A stretch of 64,000 nucleotides of DNA from assembly GCF_020360975.1 (NCBI RefSeq), contig NW_025408669.1, forward strand, positions 6,138,001 through 6,202,000, in the 5' to 3' direction. Both the position numbers and the translations under genes were made by a program. The notes under the pieces were generated by a model. It worked only from the letters and a program-made list of their open reading frames with translations. It made no database searches and was not told the origin of the DNA. This document shows, in pieces, positions 1 to 14,332 of this stretch. The first letter of the stretch is position 1. Each line of letters opens with the position of its first letter. Source of the DNA: Hirsutella rhossiliensis (taxonomy: Eukaryota; Ascomycota; Sordariomycetes; Hypocreales; Ophiocordycipitaceae).

Positions 1-1111
1 CTCGTCCTTAACTTCTTTTTTAAGCCTATCGTAGAATCGTAATATAAGAGGTTCGTCGTCCTAATTAAGCTTTAAGGTAACTTATCGGAACTTCGTAGTA
101 TAATCCGATACTAAGATCCTTTATCGGAGTTCTTAAAGTTTCTATTTAGCTTCTCGTTCCTCGTCGGTTATTCCGAATAGCTTCGTAATAGCTTCCTTAA
201 ATCCTTAGAAACTAGTAAAGACTTCGTCTATCTCGTTGTCTCGTCGCGCTAGTTAGTTGTCGAGAAAGTCCCTTATAATAGGTCTAAACTAAGCGAGTGC
301 CGTTCTAGATAAATAATTTCCTACGTAGAGTACCTTTTCGACTAGGTCCGAGAGTTTAGTAGGGTAAAACCGGTAGTAGGCCTTAAGTTAGGTGAGAAAG
401 TCTCGAAGTATACTATAAGTACCGTCGAATAGTCCTAGCTGTTTTAGTTTAACTACTTCTCCGAGGTCCCTAACTTATCCGTTGCCTCCTCCGTTCCTAA
501 GTAACTATACCTTATATCGAAGGGTAATAATCTCGCGCATTATATCCTAAGGCGATATAGTAGCTCTAGAGTTAGTTAATCTAGCTTACTATATAGGCAT
601 ATTAATAGTTACGATATTGCTTAAAGTAACGCGGTATTATACTAAATAAGAGCTTTTAACGTATAACGACCGGTGTTATTCCTAAGGGATAAACCTATCG
701 AGGGGTTTATGTTAGTAGATATAATAGGGCGTGGTCTAAGCAATAATAAGTGTATTACGTTAGTAATAAGTCGGAGGTCGTAGACCGTAGACTATAACTA
801 GGTAATTAGAATTAGAGATAGAATCGTAATAAAGATCTATATTAAAAGCTAGAGAGCTATCTATCTAAAGAAGTAAAAGTAGGTGGCTATATATACCCAT
901 AGAGACTATCCTTAGATTATAGGCCTAGCTATAATCCCTAACGTTAGATCGTATAGAGCGTAGTGATCTCGTTAATCCTAGATCACTTAGATCTCTACGA
1001 TCCCCTCGATCCTATATCTATTAGATAGTCGTGCCGACTATTTATCCGTTAGACCGTGTCACGTGCTTAACGCGGTCGACCGTTAGCGGCCTAGTAGCCG
1101 TGGTCGTAATA
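1..1111 (-). mobile_element. Ty3/Gypsy copy A, 5' end (LTR and gag), RIP-mutated
   Basis: This is the 5' end of a Gypsy LTR retrotransposon on the minus strand; the rest lies beyond the window start. Positions 1-530 read as gag on the minus strand and align as reverse complement with 1112-1650 of copy B. The 5' LTR is 662-1111. The sequence has almost no CA and few TG, but it keeps many CG sites where copies B and C have TA, so it looks like the youngest of the three copies. It abuts copy B at 1111/1112, inside B's gag, which suggests A inserted into B. The matching target duplication would lie outside the window. Confidence 0.85.
662..1111 (-). repeat. LTR of Gypsy family A/B/C (450 bp), copy A
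   Basis: This 450-bp block recurs as reverse complement at 7933-8382, as a direct copy at 17629-18098 with a divergent outer part, and as fragments beside 41589 and 56306. Its ends are inverted: TATAACGACC at the low end and GGTCGTAATA at the high end. That fits TG...CA LTR ends in which the TG and CA were mutated to TA. The polarity matches the adjacent minus-strand gag. Confidence 0.85.
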
Positions 1112-4100
1112 ATTATTACCCTTCGATATAAGGTATAGTTACTTAGGAATAGAGGAGGTAATAGATAAGTTAAGGACCTTAGAGAAGTAATTAAACTAAA
1201 ATAGCTAGGACTATTCGATAGTACTTATAGTACGCTTTAAGACTTTCTTACTTAACTTAAAGCCTACTATTAGTTTTACCTTACTAAACTCTTAGACCTA
1301 GTCGAAAAGGTACTCTATATAGGAAATTATTTATTTAAAATAGTACTTACTTAGTTTAGACCTATTATAAGGGACTTTCTTAATAACTAACTAGCGTAAC
1401 GAGATAATAAGATAGATAAAGTCTTTATTAGTTTCTAAGGATTTAAAGAAGCTATTATAAAAGTATTTAGAATAACTAATAAAGAATAAGAAGCTAAATA
1501 AAAACTTTAAGAACTCTAATAAAGGATCTTAGTATTAAATTATACTACGAAGTTCCGTTAAGTTACCTTAAAGCTTAATTAGGACAATAAACCCCTTATA
1601 TTACGATTCTACGATAAGCTTAAAAAAGAAGTTAAAGACGAGCTTTATAAGGAAAATCGACCTAATAACCTCTTAGACTATATTACTATAGTAGTATAAA
1701 TCGATAATAGATAGTATACGTAACGCTAAGAAAAGAAATAAGGAAGAGGAAACTAAAACCCTTTTTATAGGAATAACTTTAACTAACGCGCTAACTATAA
1801 AAAGAAGCGCGAAACTCTTATTACCTATACCTATATAACTAACCTAGGTAGGATAGATCTAAATATAATATAGAAAAGTAAAGGAAAGTATTTTAACTAT
1901 AGGAAACTTAGATATTACTTTAAAGAATATAGATAACCTTATAAAGAGAAGAAAACCTACTAAGTACTAGCCTTAAAAGGTAAGAAATACTTAAACGCTA
2001 TTAATAAATAAGGACTAAAGTATAAACTCCTTAGTTAGACTATATACTATAACGATAAATATATAGTATACTTAAGCAATAAGAACGGTATTAAATAGTT
2101 CTTAAAGCTACTAAAGAAGACCCTTATAATAATATAATAAAGGGATCCTAAAATATAAAAATAAGTTAAATTTATAAAACTAAAATACCCTTATCTTAAA
2201 GGAGTCTCCTAAGACTAGATTAAGAAGAATAGTAAATAATTCTAGGAGGATATATAAAATAAAAATCGATAATAATAATAGGTAGTCTATAAGTAATATA
2301 ATAAAGAAGATATAGATATAGCCCTTATACTTATAAAACTTAGATAATAACCTAAAAAGGAATAATAAAGTATTAATAATATAAGCTCTAAAAAATAAGA
2401 AATACCTAGAGAAACGGAAGATAAAAATAAACTTATACTACTACCCTCGCTATTAAGGGAAAATACTACGATTAAAGAATACGCTCTATACTTTAAAGAA
2501 TTTAAAGAAATACTTAAAACTAGAACCTAATAAATACCTTAAATTCTTATAGAAAACTAATAAGCTATATTAATTTAATATTAACTAGTACTATATAAAG
2601 GAAACTATACTATAGCTATTACTATAGTTAATACCTTTATAGCTCTATAATAAGAATAGTAACTATAAGGAGAATTTAAAGACGATCTATAAATACTACT
2701 TACTTATAAGCACTATAAGTATATTTTATAGATATTATATATCTACTTAGATTATATAATATACTTTTAAATAAAGGTATAATACGACGCCTTCCTAGTT
2801 AGGTTTAAAGGATAAGTACTTTTAAAACCCTACTTAAGTATAGAACTAAACTACTAGAAAATCGATTAACGCTACTTAAACGACTAAGTTATATTATTAG
2901 AACCTAATTATAGTATACTACTTAAATACCGCGATAATTATAGTTTATTAATAAGATATCTTTTAAAGATATATAAAATCTATAAATACGCTAAAATAAA
3001 GGAATAGTATAACGCTACTTACTTTAAAGTATCTAAACTATTAATCTTTTAAAGACTTATATAACGAATTAAATATAACGAAGAAGATTATAATAAATAT
3101 ATATACCTAAACTATAAAGTTTATAAATATAAAAAAGTATAAGTATAGTATAAATAGTATAACGGTATATTAAAATATTATTAGTAATACGTATAAAGGC
3201 TATAAGCTATATTTAACTAAGGAAAAATTAATATAGAAATACTACGTAAAAAATAAAAAGACGCTAAATAAAAACTTAACCTTTAGTATAAAAATAAATA
3301 GAATTATAAAGTATAGTATATAATTAACTATAAAGTAGTATAATATAAATAATATAGCGTTAAGAAATAAGAAATCTTTAATTAGCTATAAGAAATTAGT
3401 CTCTTAAGCCTTAATATAATACTATATAACGAAAATATAAAGAAACGATATTAATAATAAATTAAAGAAGAATACTTAAATAAAATAAATAAAGACTAAG
3501 TAAAAAATAAGGTACGCTATTTATAAAAGGGCTATAGACTAGCACGATATAATAAGATCTAAGGACCCTATATATAGTAATCGTAAGCTATAGTAACTAA
3601 ATAGTATTAGATATTTAAATCGCGGTATATTACGCGCGTATACTTTTAAACTATAGCGCGATAGGTAATTATATTTTACTTAGAGTCGTTAATCGTTACC
3701 GACTTATATAGAGATATAAGAAAGATCTATATAAACTTATAAATATCGAAGTAGAGGCCTTTAACTATAATAACGGAATTATTAATATAAAGATTAATTA
3801 CCTCGATATTAATATCTAGGGCTACGACGAATAAGTCGACTTTAATATTATAGATATTAAAGAATATAACCTTATATTAGGACTTCTATAGCTATAAGAG
3901 AGCAACCTACTAATTAACTAGAAAACTAGCTAGCTATATTAGAACGAAGATATAAGTTTCTAGGACTAGTAGATTTAAAAGAAAGTAAAATTTTATAATA
4001 ATTTAGCTACTAAATAGGATAAAAAGGATAACCGTTTAAGTAAATTATTATAGGCTTTAGCGATATAAATAAAAATAATAACTAAACTAGCGGATATAAT

Positions 4101-7100
4101 AAAATTAACTAATAAGACCTACGTATTAATTAATATAGCTATATAACTTAGTATCTAATATAAATAAAATAAAGGATATAATATAAAGATCTAAAAAGTT
4201 ATTACTACTTTAAGGAAAGACCTTAAATAAATTAATAAAGAGCTTATGTTAAGAGAAACTAGCTCTTAAAAAAAAGAATAAAGCTTATAAGAAAGAATAA
4301 AGAATATCCCTTAGAAATACCGGAAATATAATAAACTCTTTAAGGAAGAACTTAAGATAGGGTTACCTAAATATAGCTAATAGGACTATAAAATTTATCT
4401 TAAGGATAGAATAACGCCGACGTTTTATAAGATCTATAACCTTAATAAAAAGTAACTATAAACGCTACGCGACTACCTTAATAAGAATCTATAAAAGGGA
4501 TATATATAAATATTAATATCTAAAGTAAGCTACCTAGTTATATTTATTTTAAAGAAAAACGGTAAGCTATAACTAGTTATCGATTATAGATACTTAAACG
4601 ATATTATAATAAAGGACCGAATACTATTACCGCTTATATTAAAACTATAAGATCGACTATATAGTAAAAAATAGTTTATAGCCCTTAACCTTAAAGGCGC
4701 CTATAACTTAATACGTATAAAAAAGAGATATAAATAAATAATAGCCTTTAAAATAAAATTCGGACTATTCGAATATCTAGTAATACTATTTAGACTTATA
4801 AATATACTAGCTACCTTTTAATAGATAATTAATAATATCCTATGCGAATACTTAGATATCTTTATAGTAGTATACCTAGATAATATCCTAATCTTCTTAG
4901 ATACCCTAGAAGAATATAAGGAATACGTTTATAAGGTACTCTATATACTTTAAAATATAAAGTTACTAGTTAAACTAAAGAAAAGTAAGTTCTATATATA
5001 GAAAGTAGACTTCCTTAGATATACGATCTTATTAAGAGAGATATAAATATAATAAGATAAGATTAACTTAGTTAAAGAATAGCTAACGCTAAAGAACGTT
5101 AAGGATATATAAAGTTTCCTAGGATTTATAAATTACTACTAACGATTTATTAAAGATTCCGGAAAGATTATAGTACTATTATATAACTTAATAAAGAAGG
5201 AAAAAGAATTTATATAGGATAATAAAGCTAACGAAGCTTTTAAATATATTAAGACTACGATTATATAAGAACTAGTTTTAACTACCTTTAATTTAAAACG
5301 ATAAATCGAACTTAAAACTAATATATTAGACTTTACTTTAGGAGTATAAATCGGATAAAAGGACGATAAAAAAAGACTATAACTAATTATATTCTACTTA
5401 AAAAAGCTATATAGCGTAGAACTTAATTACCCTATCTACGATAAAGAATTCCTTATAATTATTTAAGCTTTTAAGGAATTTTAATACTACTTTCTTAAAA
5501 GTAAGTATAAAGTTAAGGTCTATATAGATTATAAGAATATCTTATACTTTATAATAATATAATAGTTAAACGGACGATAGATCTAATAAGCTAAATACTT
5601 ATTAGAATTCGACTATAAAATAATCTATAGAAAAGGAATAGAAAACGGTCGAGCTAATACCCTTAGTCGACGAAGCGATTACGATATAGGAGCACCTATA
5701 GTAAAAGGATAGCTCCTAGAAATTAACGAAAATAGGAACTACTAATAACGATAGCTAAATATAATATTTAAAGTATAACCTAACGACTTAATATACTAAA
5801 AGATCCTAAAATAGATAAAAGAATATAAAGTACTAAACGAATATAATATAGAATATTTAAAAGTTTTAATATATAAAAATAAAATCTAGATATTACTAGA
5901 ATTATAAGATAAAGTTATATAAGATATATATAAATATTTAATATATAGATACTAAGGAATCTAAAGAATAATAAAATAGATTAAACGATAATATAACTTC
6001 CTATAGCTTAAAGAAGTAGTACGATAAGTTATTAAAGAATATAAACTTTATATATAAAGTAAAGCTAAATAATATAAACTATATAAAGAATTATAACTAC
6101 TACTAGTACTAGAGAAACTATAGGATTTAATAGCTTTTAACTATATTATAAAGCTACTACTATTAAAAGAACCTATAACTAACGTTAAGTATAATAGTAT
6201 ATTCGTTATTACTAATAGATTAACGAAGTATAAATACTTTTTACTATATAAAGAAGTAAGTAATATAAAAGAGCTAGTATATATATTCCTACGAATAATT
6301 ATTAGTAATTATAGACTACTAAACGAGATTATCTTTAATAAAAGAAGCACGTTTATAGCTAAGTTTTAGTAAGCTCTTATAGTATAATTAAGGATAAAAT
6401 ATAAGCTTAGTATAGCTTATTACCTATAAATAGATAAATAAATAGAACGACTTAACTAAACGCTTAAATAATATTTATAATACTATATTAGCTATAAATA
6501 AAACAATTAAGTTAAATAACTACTAATAGCGTAACTAGCTTATAATAGCTTAGTTATAGAAATAACTAAGCTCTTACTAGTATACGCTAATTATAGATAT
6601 AACCTAGAAGTATTTAAGGTTACTCGATAAGGACTATAAGCGGAACGAGCGATACTATAAGTAGATTAGCTATAAGAATTATATAAAGAAATATAATAAG
6701 AACTTTAATTTATTAGAGAACGAATATCTACTTACTATAATCGGAAAAGATTATAGGGACTAATCTTTTAAGAGGGAGATATAGTCTACCTTATATAACG
6801 AAATATTAAAATAAAACGACTAAGTAATAAATTAGATTTTAAGAAACTTAGACTATTTAAGGTTAAGAAAACTATTTTAAAAGTTAACTATAAACTTTCG
6901 CTATTAATAATAATATAGATATACCTAATATTTTATATCTTATTATTAGAACTAGCGCTATAAAATACTAAACTATAGGAAAAAATTAAAGTTAACGACG
7001 ATTAAGAATATAAAGTAAAATAAATACTAGATATAAGAAAATAAGGTTAGTAATAAGAATACCTTATTAAGTAGAAGGGATATAGACTTAAAGGAAATAC

Positions 7101-8382
7101 CTAGGAACTACTTAAGTACTTAACCTACTATAGTTCTCTACTTTAATAATTTTACTAAAAGGTTTAAAAGGGATTAAAGGACTAAGATCTATAAACTCCT
7201 TACTAATACTAAATAAGGACTAATTTACCTTATTAAGAACGCCTAACGATTATAAGTTATTTACTACCTAATACTTATATATATTAAGTATAAGTAAAAC
7301 GCTATCCTCGGTATCTACTTCTTAGATACTATAACGAAATAACTTAGAACTCTTTTCCTTTATATAATTCCGAATCTTTTAGATATAAGCTAAACGATTA
7401 ATAGCGATAGATATTTATAACTAAAGGTTCGTAAGCTATGCCTAAAGCTCTAATAAAGCTTCCCTAGCTTCCTCCTCTTTAGAATATAGCCTACGCTACT
7501 CCGCTAATAATTTAGTTACTAAAAGAAATATATTAGCTACTACGTATAGAAAGAATTAAAAGATACCTATAAAAAGAGGCTACTAAAACACTATTATAAT
7601 AAGGATAACTACTAGTAATATAATTATTATAGCGCAAAGAATTTTCGGCTATCTAATAATTTATCTTCTTCGCTTTAAAGTATTAAGTGCACGGTATATT
7701 AGTAGGATCTCCGCTTAAGTCGATATATTTAGTAAGAGTAGCGCGCTTAAAGGCTTTTTAGGAACGAATTTTTAGTATATAACTAGATATACTATTAGCA
7801 GTATATCCTAAAAGGATAAAGAAATAAAGAACGATATACTTACGCACGATATAATAAGGGTATATTTATATATAGCGGCTAAGGTAGCTATAGTAGGTTT
7901 TATAGATAAGATTAAAAGGAGGAGAGATATCGTATTACGACTATAGCTACTAGGCCGCTAACGGTCGACCGCGTTAAGCACGTAATATAGTCTAACGGAT
8001 AAATAGTCGGCACGACTATCTAATAGATATAGGATCGAGGGGATTATAGAGATCTAAGTAATCTAGGATTAATAGGATTACTACGCTCTATACGATCTAA
8101 CGTTAAGGATTATAGCTAGGCCTATAATCTAAGGATAGTCTTTATAGGTATATATAGCTACCTACTTTTACTCTTTTAGATAGATAGCTCTCTAGCTTTT
8201 AATATAGATCTTTATTACGATTCTATCTTTAATTTTAATTACCTAGTTATAGTTTATAGTCTATAACCTCCGACTTATTACTAATATAATATACTTATTA
8301 TTGCTTAGACCACGCCTTATTATATCTACTAATATAAACCCCTCGATAGGTTTATCCCTTAGGAATAACGCCGGTCGTTATA
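1112..8382 (+). mobile_element. Ty3/Gypsy chromodomain retrotransposon, copy B, RIP-inactivated
   Basis: A nearly complete gag-pol relic reads on the plus strand if TAA/TAG is taken as mutated Gln/Trp. A gag zinc knuckle (CX2CX4HX4C, Cys and His now Tyr or Arg) lies near 1886-1933. Reverse transcriptase spans about 4430-5000, with the YLDD box changed to YLDN near 4870. RNase H is near 5290-5690. Integrase is near 5930-6560. A chromodomain-like segment (core LIKQKGY) lies near 6995-7110. The 3' LTR is 7933-8382. The 5' LTR is not in the window, because copy A interrupts the gag start. Positions 7120-7932 form a poorly resolved 3' untranslated part. No intact frame remains. Confidence 0.88.
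7933..8382 (+). repeat. 3' LTR of Gypsy copy B (450 bp)
   Basis: It has the same length as the LTR at 662-1111, in opposite orientation, with ends TATTACGACT and GGTCGTTATA. It is immediately followed by CTTAT and a Copia reverse-transcriptase frame that continues to the right, which places the insertion of copy B inside that Copia element. Confidence 0.85.
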
Positions 8383-11300
8383 CTTATTAAGGGAATTAAG
8401 GAGGAATTTATAAGCGACCTTATTAATATAAGCATCCTAAGTAAGCTAGATAGTTTATTAGGACCTATTTTAAAGGATTCGTATCCCTAAGAACTACTTT
8501 AGCTCTCTTAGCTTAGTTATCTTATACCTTTATTATAGGCCTTTTATAGCCTCCTTAGTATTTACTTCTTCCTTTTTTAAGTAGGCCTAGATAATATCGT
8601 TAACGTAAAGAAGACCGTAATTTTAACCTTCTATACTATATATAGTTCTTAAGGGACTTTCTTAAAGCCTAGGGCTTTAAGGGAACCTATTAAATGCTAT
8701 TACTAAAGAAGGGGTAATCTTTATAGTCTATATAAAGCTTTCCTAAGCTATAGAACCTTTCCTAGCTATTAGAAGCTTAGTAAAAGGCGTATATAAATAA
8801 CTTCTTCTTCCTTAAGTAGGCAGTTAACAAAGGCGTTAACTATATCTATTTAATTAAGCTCGAGGTCGAATTCTATTACTATAGCTATAAGGGTCTAAAA
8901 AGATATCCCTACTAAGGTAGTTGCCTTAGTAGGTAAATCCCTCTTTTTCTATTAATTCCTATAAATAACTAGACGGGCTTTATACTTTTAAAGGAAGCTA
9001 TATTAATTAGTCTTATAGATAAAGACCTACTTATAACTAAGGACCTATTTTCCTCTTACCTTTTCCTTAAGGACCTCTTTAAAAGACCTTATCTCTTTAT
9101 ATAAGGCTAGGTAATCTTTCTAGGCCTAGAAAAACTAGTCTCTAAAAGGGTATCTTTCTAGCTGCTTTTAGTTTACTAGTAGGTCTAGGAGGTCTCTTTT
9201 ATATACCTTCCTTACTAATAGTAGCTTAAAAAGCCGGCCTACTATAAATACTCTATAGGAACTATCTTTTATAAGTATTAGATAGAAGTCTAAAAAACGA
9301 TCGAAATAAGGGAGAGGTTAGTCTTCTTTAGTAACTATATTAGACCCTATACCTTCCTTTACTTTTCGAAGTAGGGATAAAAAAGCAGCTAGGTAATCTT
9401 TTAAGAGAGGTACCTTTCCTACCCCCTTAGGGGTCGAGATAGGAAGACTAATAGAGAAAGCTACTTTTAGATCTTTTTTTTATTCTATAAAAAGAGGCGT
9501 AGGAAGGTAAGCGTATTCTAGCTTTACCGCTTTCTTATAGTCTCCTTCTTCGTTTAGATTATCTAATTTAGTAGCTTCCTCTTCTTTTTCTTCCTCGAAG
9601 TTAGTATTATCCTCGACTACTTTAACGTTAGTTTCTTCTTTTATTTCCTTATCTAGGACCTCTTCTTAAGACTATTAGGAAGGGGGGATTTAAATCTTTT
9701 AAATTAGCTAACGTTATAAGAGTAAGAGGGGCTATTAATCCCTCTTTCTATCGAAGAAGCTAGATTTATCGAAAATTATATCCCTAGTCGAAATAACCTT
9801 TTATAAAAGAGGAATCTAGATCTAAAAGATATTCGTAGAATTATAACTAACGAGGTAACTAATAAAGGCTCTTAGATTAAGCTTTCTTTTCTTCTTCCTT
9901 TTTAGCTATATATCGGTAGTTATAGCGTATAACTTATAGCTATAGGTATAAAGGTAGGCTAGTAAGGCCCTCTTTTTTATAAAGAGCTCGAGGGGTAATT
10001 TCTAGTCTATTCCTTAGGTCTTAATAAGGGTTTCTAGGTCCTTATAGTCCCTTAGGCCCCTAGGGTCCCTTAGGGTCTAGTTCTAAAAGTAATAGGCTAT
10101 CTTAACGACTTCCTTTTAAAGGTTATATAGAAGCCTTATAGTAAGTCTTATTATATAGGCCCTTTCTATTATAGCACCCCTTATCTTTTTGCCCCTTTAT
10201 TTTAGGCCTAGGTATTTAGTACTAATAGGAGGGGTAAAATACCCCCTTTTTAAAGCTAATTTAAGATATCCTTTATAAATAGCTCTCTATTAAACTATAT
10301 CTTCTTTACCTCGTAGCTAAAGTAGGATTTTATCTAGTTTATAAAGTCTTAAAGGGTAGACTAGTTATACTTACTTAGGTAGGTCTATAAGAAATAAGGG
10401 AAAACTATCCTTAAAAAGGCGTCTATAAAAAACATTACCTTAATAAAGCTTTCTTAATCCCTAGAGACATCGGTCTAGTCGACCTAAATTTCCTTATATA
10501 GCTAGTCTAGCTATAAAGGGGTTCGTCTAGAAATTCGTCTCTTAGTCTTTCCTTAGCCGTAGTATTTATATTCGACGGTCTTTAGGCCCCTTATTTATAC
10601 GCCCTATTATTATCCTAGCTTATATAAAGCTAGGGGGCCTAGGTAACTAAGCTATATATACTAAAGAAGACCGTCTCCTTAAGCTATTAAAAGAGGGTCT
10701 TTTATAGTAGACCTATTCCTCTTAGTAGGGAAAGCTAACTTCTTAAGTAATTCCTTCCTAAGGATAGGTCGGAATTCGAGAATAAATTAACCGAATTTTT
10801 CCTCGATAAGCCTAATAGTCTAATTCTTCTAGACTAGCTTTATAGGCTTAGATATTATATCTTAAAAGATTCTATCCTTTCGAAGAAAGTAAAAGGAAAT
10901 TAAGCTCGTTAAAAATAAAAGGTAAAAAGCTACCCTTTTTCGTCGAAGAATTTATATAGACCTATTAGGTAATTTTATCGTGAAATTTACCCTTCTATAT
11001 CCCTTTATTTATACGGTTAATTCCCCGGTAATAAGATATTCCCTTTATACCTTCTTAAAGGACTAGAATCGTAAGAGTATATTATAGATATCGAAGGAAG
11101 CTCTAAAGTTAAGGATAGCTAATTTTTATAGGGGATAGTTAGAGGGTCCTAACGGTTAGTCTTACTAATCTATAGGGAAGATAAATACCGGATTTACTAT
11201 ACTAACGATTTTTCCTTAAATTTATAGTAGTAGCGTTAGTTACTATTTCCTAGTAACCTAAATCTCGTCTATCTTCTTTTATAACGAGGGGTCCTCCTTA

Positions 11301-12850
11301 AAAGACTATTATACTATTTCTTATAGCCTCTTTAAAGGGTTAATTCCTTTAAGTCGGTTTTCCTTAAAGACCTACTAATAGTCTTCTAGCTAATAGGGCT
11401 TTTTATATACTTAGTAGGTAGGTCGATTTCTCCTTATATATTATCTCTTCGAGGAATCCTTATCCCTTTTTAAAAGGTTTACTTAAAACCCTTTTCTTTT
11501 TACCCCTTATTACTAATTTTAATAAAGAGGTTCGATTTCGACTAGTTCCTTAATTTTTTAATTAACGGACTTAAAGGTCTATTAAGGGACTAGTTAGGCC
11601 GGTCTAACTAACGGGACCGGGGCCGGACCTAGAATAAGATATATAGCTAGGGCAGGGCCTAGGGCAGCCGTTAAAGATAGTATTAATACTCTTAAGGGAA
11701 GTAAAGCTAAAGGAGTAATAGCTATAGTAGTAGTTATAAGGGCCGTAGTAATAAGGGCTATAGTAGCTATAGGTTAAGCTATCTAAGTTAAGTACTAGCT
11801 ATAAAGGAATAAGACTACTTACTATTATACTTTAGTAGCCTCTTTATTTAGTTCTTAGCTAGCCTCTTAAAAAATAGTTAAGTAACTATTACTAATAGGC
11901 TTTATTAATAGAGATATATCCTATAGCTACTAGCCGGAAAGAGCTTTTATAAGGAAGTATTAGTTAGCTTCCTTAAGGATTTCTTCTTACTTAGCTAGCT
12001 ATAAAGAAGCTAGTAAGTTCCTAGTAGAAAAGGCTCTTAGGTATACTATATAGGTTTTCCTAATATAGTTAGTTATATAGCCCTTTAACGGAGCTATTAA
12101 GGTCTCGAGCTTTAAAAGCTACTACTTAAGAGTCTCTTCCTCTTAAAGAGAGATTAGCTTTATAGTACTAATAGATTCTATTATTACTATATAAGCAATA
12201 GTTAATAGCTTTATCTTATAAAGGTATTCTTTTTAATAACTCTTATAGTCGCCTAAGGTAGTAGAAAAAGCTCTCTACTATATAGAGGTTAGCTTAGAAA
12301 GAGGTTAGCTCCCTCTATAAAGTCCGTTGCCCTAAGATAAAGAGGGGGCTTAAGAGGGTTCTACTTATTAAAGAAGACTAAATTATAGATAGTCCTATTT
12401 ATATAAGCCCGTAGCTCCTTTAACTACTTATCTTAATCTTAGGGCTTTACTAGAATCGTCCTATAGACTATAGGGATAGTAAAGGAGTCGGTTTTTATTA
12501 TTATTATAAGGAAGGGTAAAAATATTAGGTAAAAATCGGCTTTCTAATAAGAGGGGTAAATAAAAGCTATAAGGGATATAAGAAAAGTGCCTTTTATAGT
12601 AGCTAGAAGGTATAGGAATTCTATTCCTCCTAGGCTTATAACTCTTACGTAAAGAGATATAAGAAGTATATAAAAATATATAAAGGTAAAATTAAAAGTA
12701 AGGGGTTAGATAGGTAAGGCAGAGAGATTTAATTCTTATAGGAGTAGTAATAAAGGTAAGGGAGTAATTATTATACTGCTTTAATTATCCTTCTTTCTTT
12801 TATCTAACGCCCCCTTTTATACCTATCTAGTACCTTAATTAATAAAGAAG
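8383..12850 (-). mobile_element. Ty1/Copia retrotransposon F, RIP-inactivated, interrupted by copy B
   Basis: Read on the minus strand, this is a Copia polyprotein relic. The RT segment near 8821-8880 carries the family block DLELNQIDIVNAFVN. Near 8590-8612 the YVDD box appears as YVND. The RT C-terminus reads up to 8383, where the Gypsy LTR cuts in. An integrase core with the NTQAQN motif lies near 10130-10490. Gag-like sequence lies near 11700-12400. The element's 3' end (RNase H and 3' LTR) would lie on the far side of copies A and B, outside the window. The right boundary (12850) is approximate, because no second LTR is available for comparison. Confidence 0.8.
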
Positions 12851-14332
12851 ATCTTACTTAAAGAAGCTATTAATATCCTTTTAACTACTAAGCTTTTTAC
12901 TAGTTTTTCCCCTCCTTTTTAGCCGTTACTAGTATATCTATCTTATCTCTCGCTACTTATACTTCCCTTTATATACTTCTTTTTAGCTCCTTCTTCCTTT
13001 TTCTATATAAAGTGTTTTTAGCTTCCTTAGTCCCTTATACTAAGGGATATCTCTAAGAACTATAAAATTAAGCTATGCTTCGCGATAAAAGCTACTTATC
13101 TTTCCTAGGTATATTAAAAGCTCTAGGTATATATTATCTTTACCTTATTACTAAAAGTTATTATACTAACTAACTACGCCGTTATAAGCGTAATCCTAAA
13201 GTAAATATTGCTATATACTACTAGTATAAAGATAAATAATTAGCTTATACTTACTTTATAGTACCTTAGCTAGTTTCCTTTAAAGGTCTACTATATTCCT
13301 AGAACTATAAATATCCTTACTAATATACTATCTTAACTACTATTTATTATACCTAGGAAATATAAACCTAGGGAATTAGACCGCGTTTAAGAAGATAAAG
13401 CGCTAGTTAAGTATATATATATAGTTATAGAATCCTTTATTTAACTTAACCTATACTAGAAAATCTAAGAAGTATATATAGAAGAACTTAGGTAGGCTAG
13501 AATACTAAAGAAACTTAAAAGTAATAAGTCTTAGGTTAGTCTCTTATTTATTTAGTAGAATAGGTTGCTTTACTTAGTTAAGCTTAAAGGTTATTATTAG
13601 CTCTATATCCCTACTACCTATACTAAGGAAATTATTACTAATAACTATATATATAAATTTTACTTTAGATAGTAAAGGATATAAAAGGAGTTATCTATTA
13701 TATTCGCTATTACTAGCCTTAAGAAACTTATCGATAGCTTTATTAATAAGTATAACGCTTACTATAAAAACTAAACTAACTAGTTAAAGGCTATTAATAA
13801 GTTAGTTCTAATTACTTTCTTAGCCTTACCTTTTTATATAATTGCTATAGATTTTATTATAGGGCTCTTAAACGTCCTTATAAACTAATCTCTATAAATA
13901 CTACTTATTAAGGTCTACTATAATATACTACTAATAGTAACTAATAAGTTCTTAAAAATAAAGCTCCTTATCTTAAGCTATAATTAGTTTACTATAAAGG
14001 ACTAAGCTAAGGTACTATTTACTAAGTTAATATACTATAATTAAAAGATTCTTACTTAGATTATCTTTAACTAAGACCTTAAGTTCCTTTTAGCGTTCTA
14101 AAAAGAACTATAAATAGTATATAAGTCTACGTTATTAGTATTTATAGCTTAGTATCCCTAAACTAATAGCTTATTAAAATAATATAACTAGGTAGTTAAA
14201 ACTATACTTTAGTTCTTTATAACTAACTTCCTATCTTATTAATAAGTTAATACGTTACTATTACTTTAATTTACCCTTAATAATACTTACTCCTTAATAA
14301 TTAGTACCTCTTTAAGTAAGCTACTAACTAAG
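12850..14332 (+). mobile_element. Ty3/Gypsy integrase fragment G
   Basis: A plus-strand frame from about 13590 to 14330 reads as a Gypsy integrase with Gln-to-stop changes. It has an LYIP...KEII zinc-binding lead-in, an IAIDFIIGL core start near 13850, and the AQYPQTNS block (normally HPQTDG) near 14140. It differs from the A/B/C, D and E integrases, so it is a separate family. The upstream part (12850-13590) is not clearly assignable. It ends where a 568-bp LTR begins. Confidence 0.65.
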
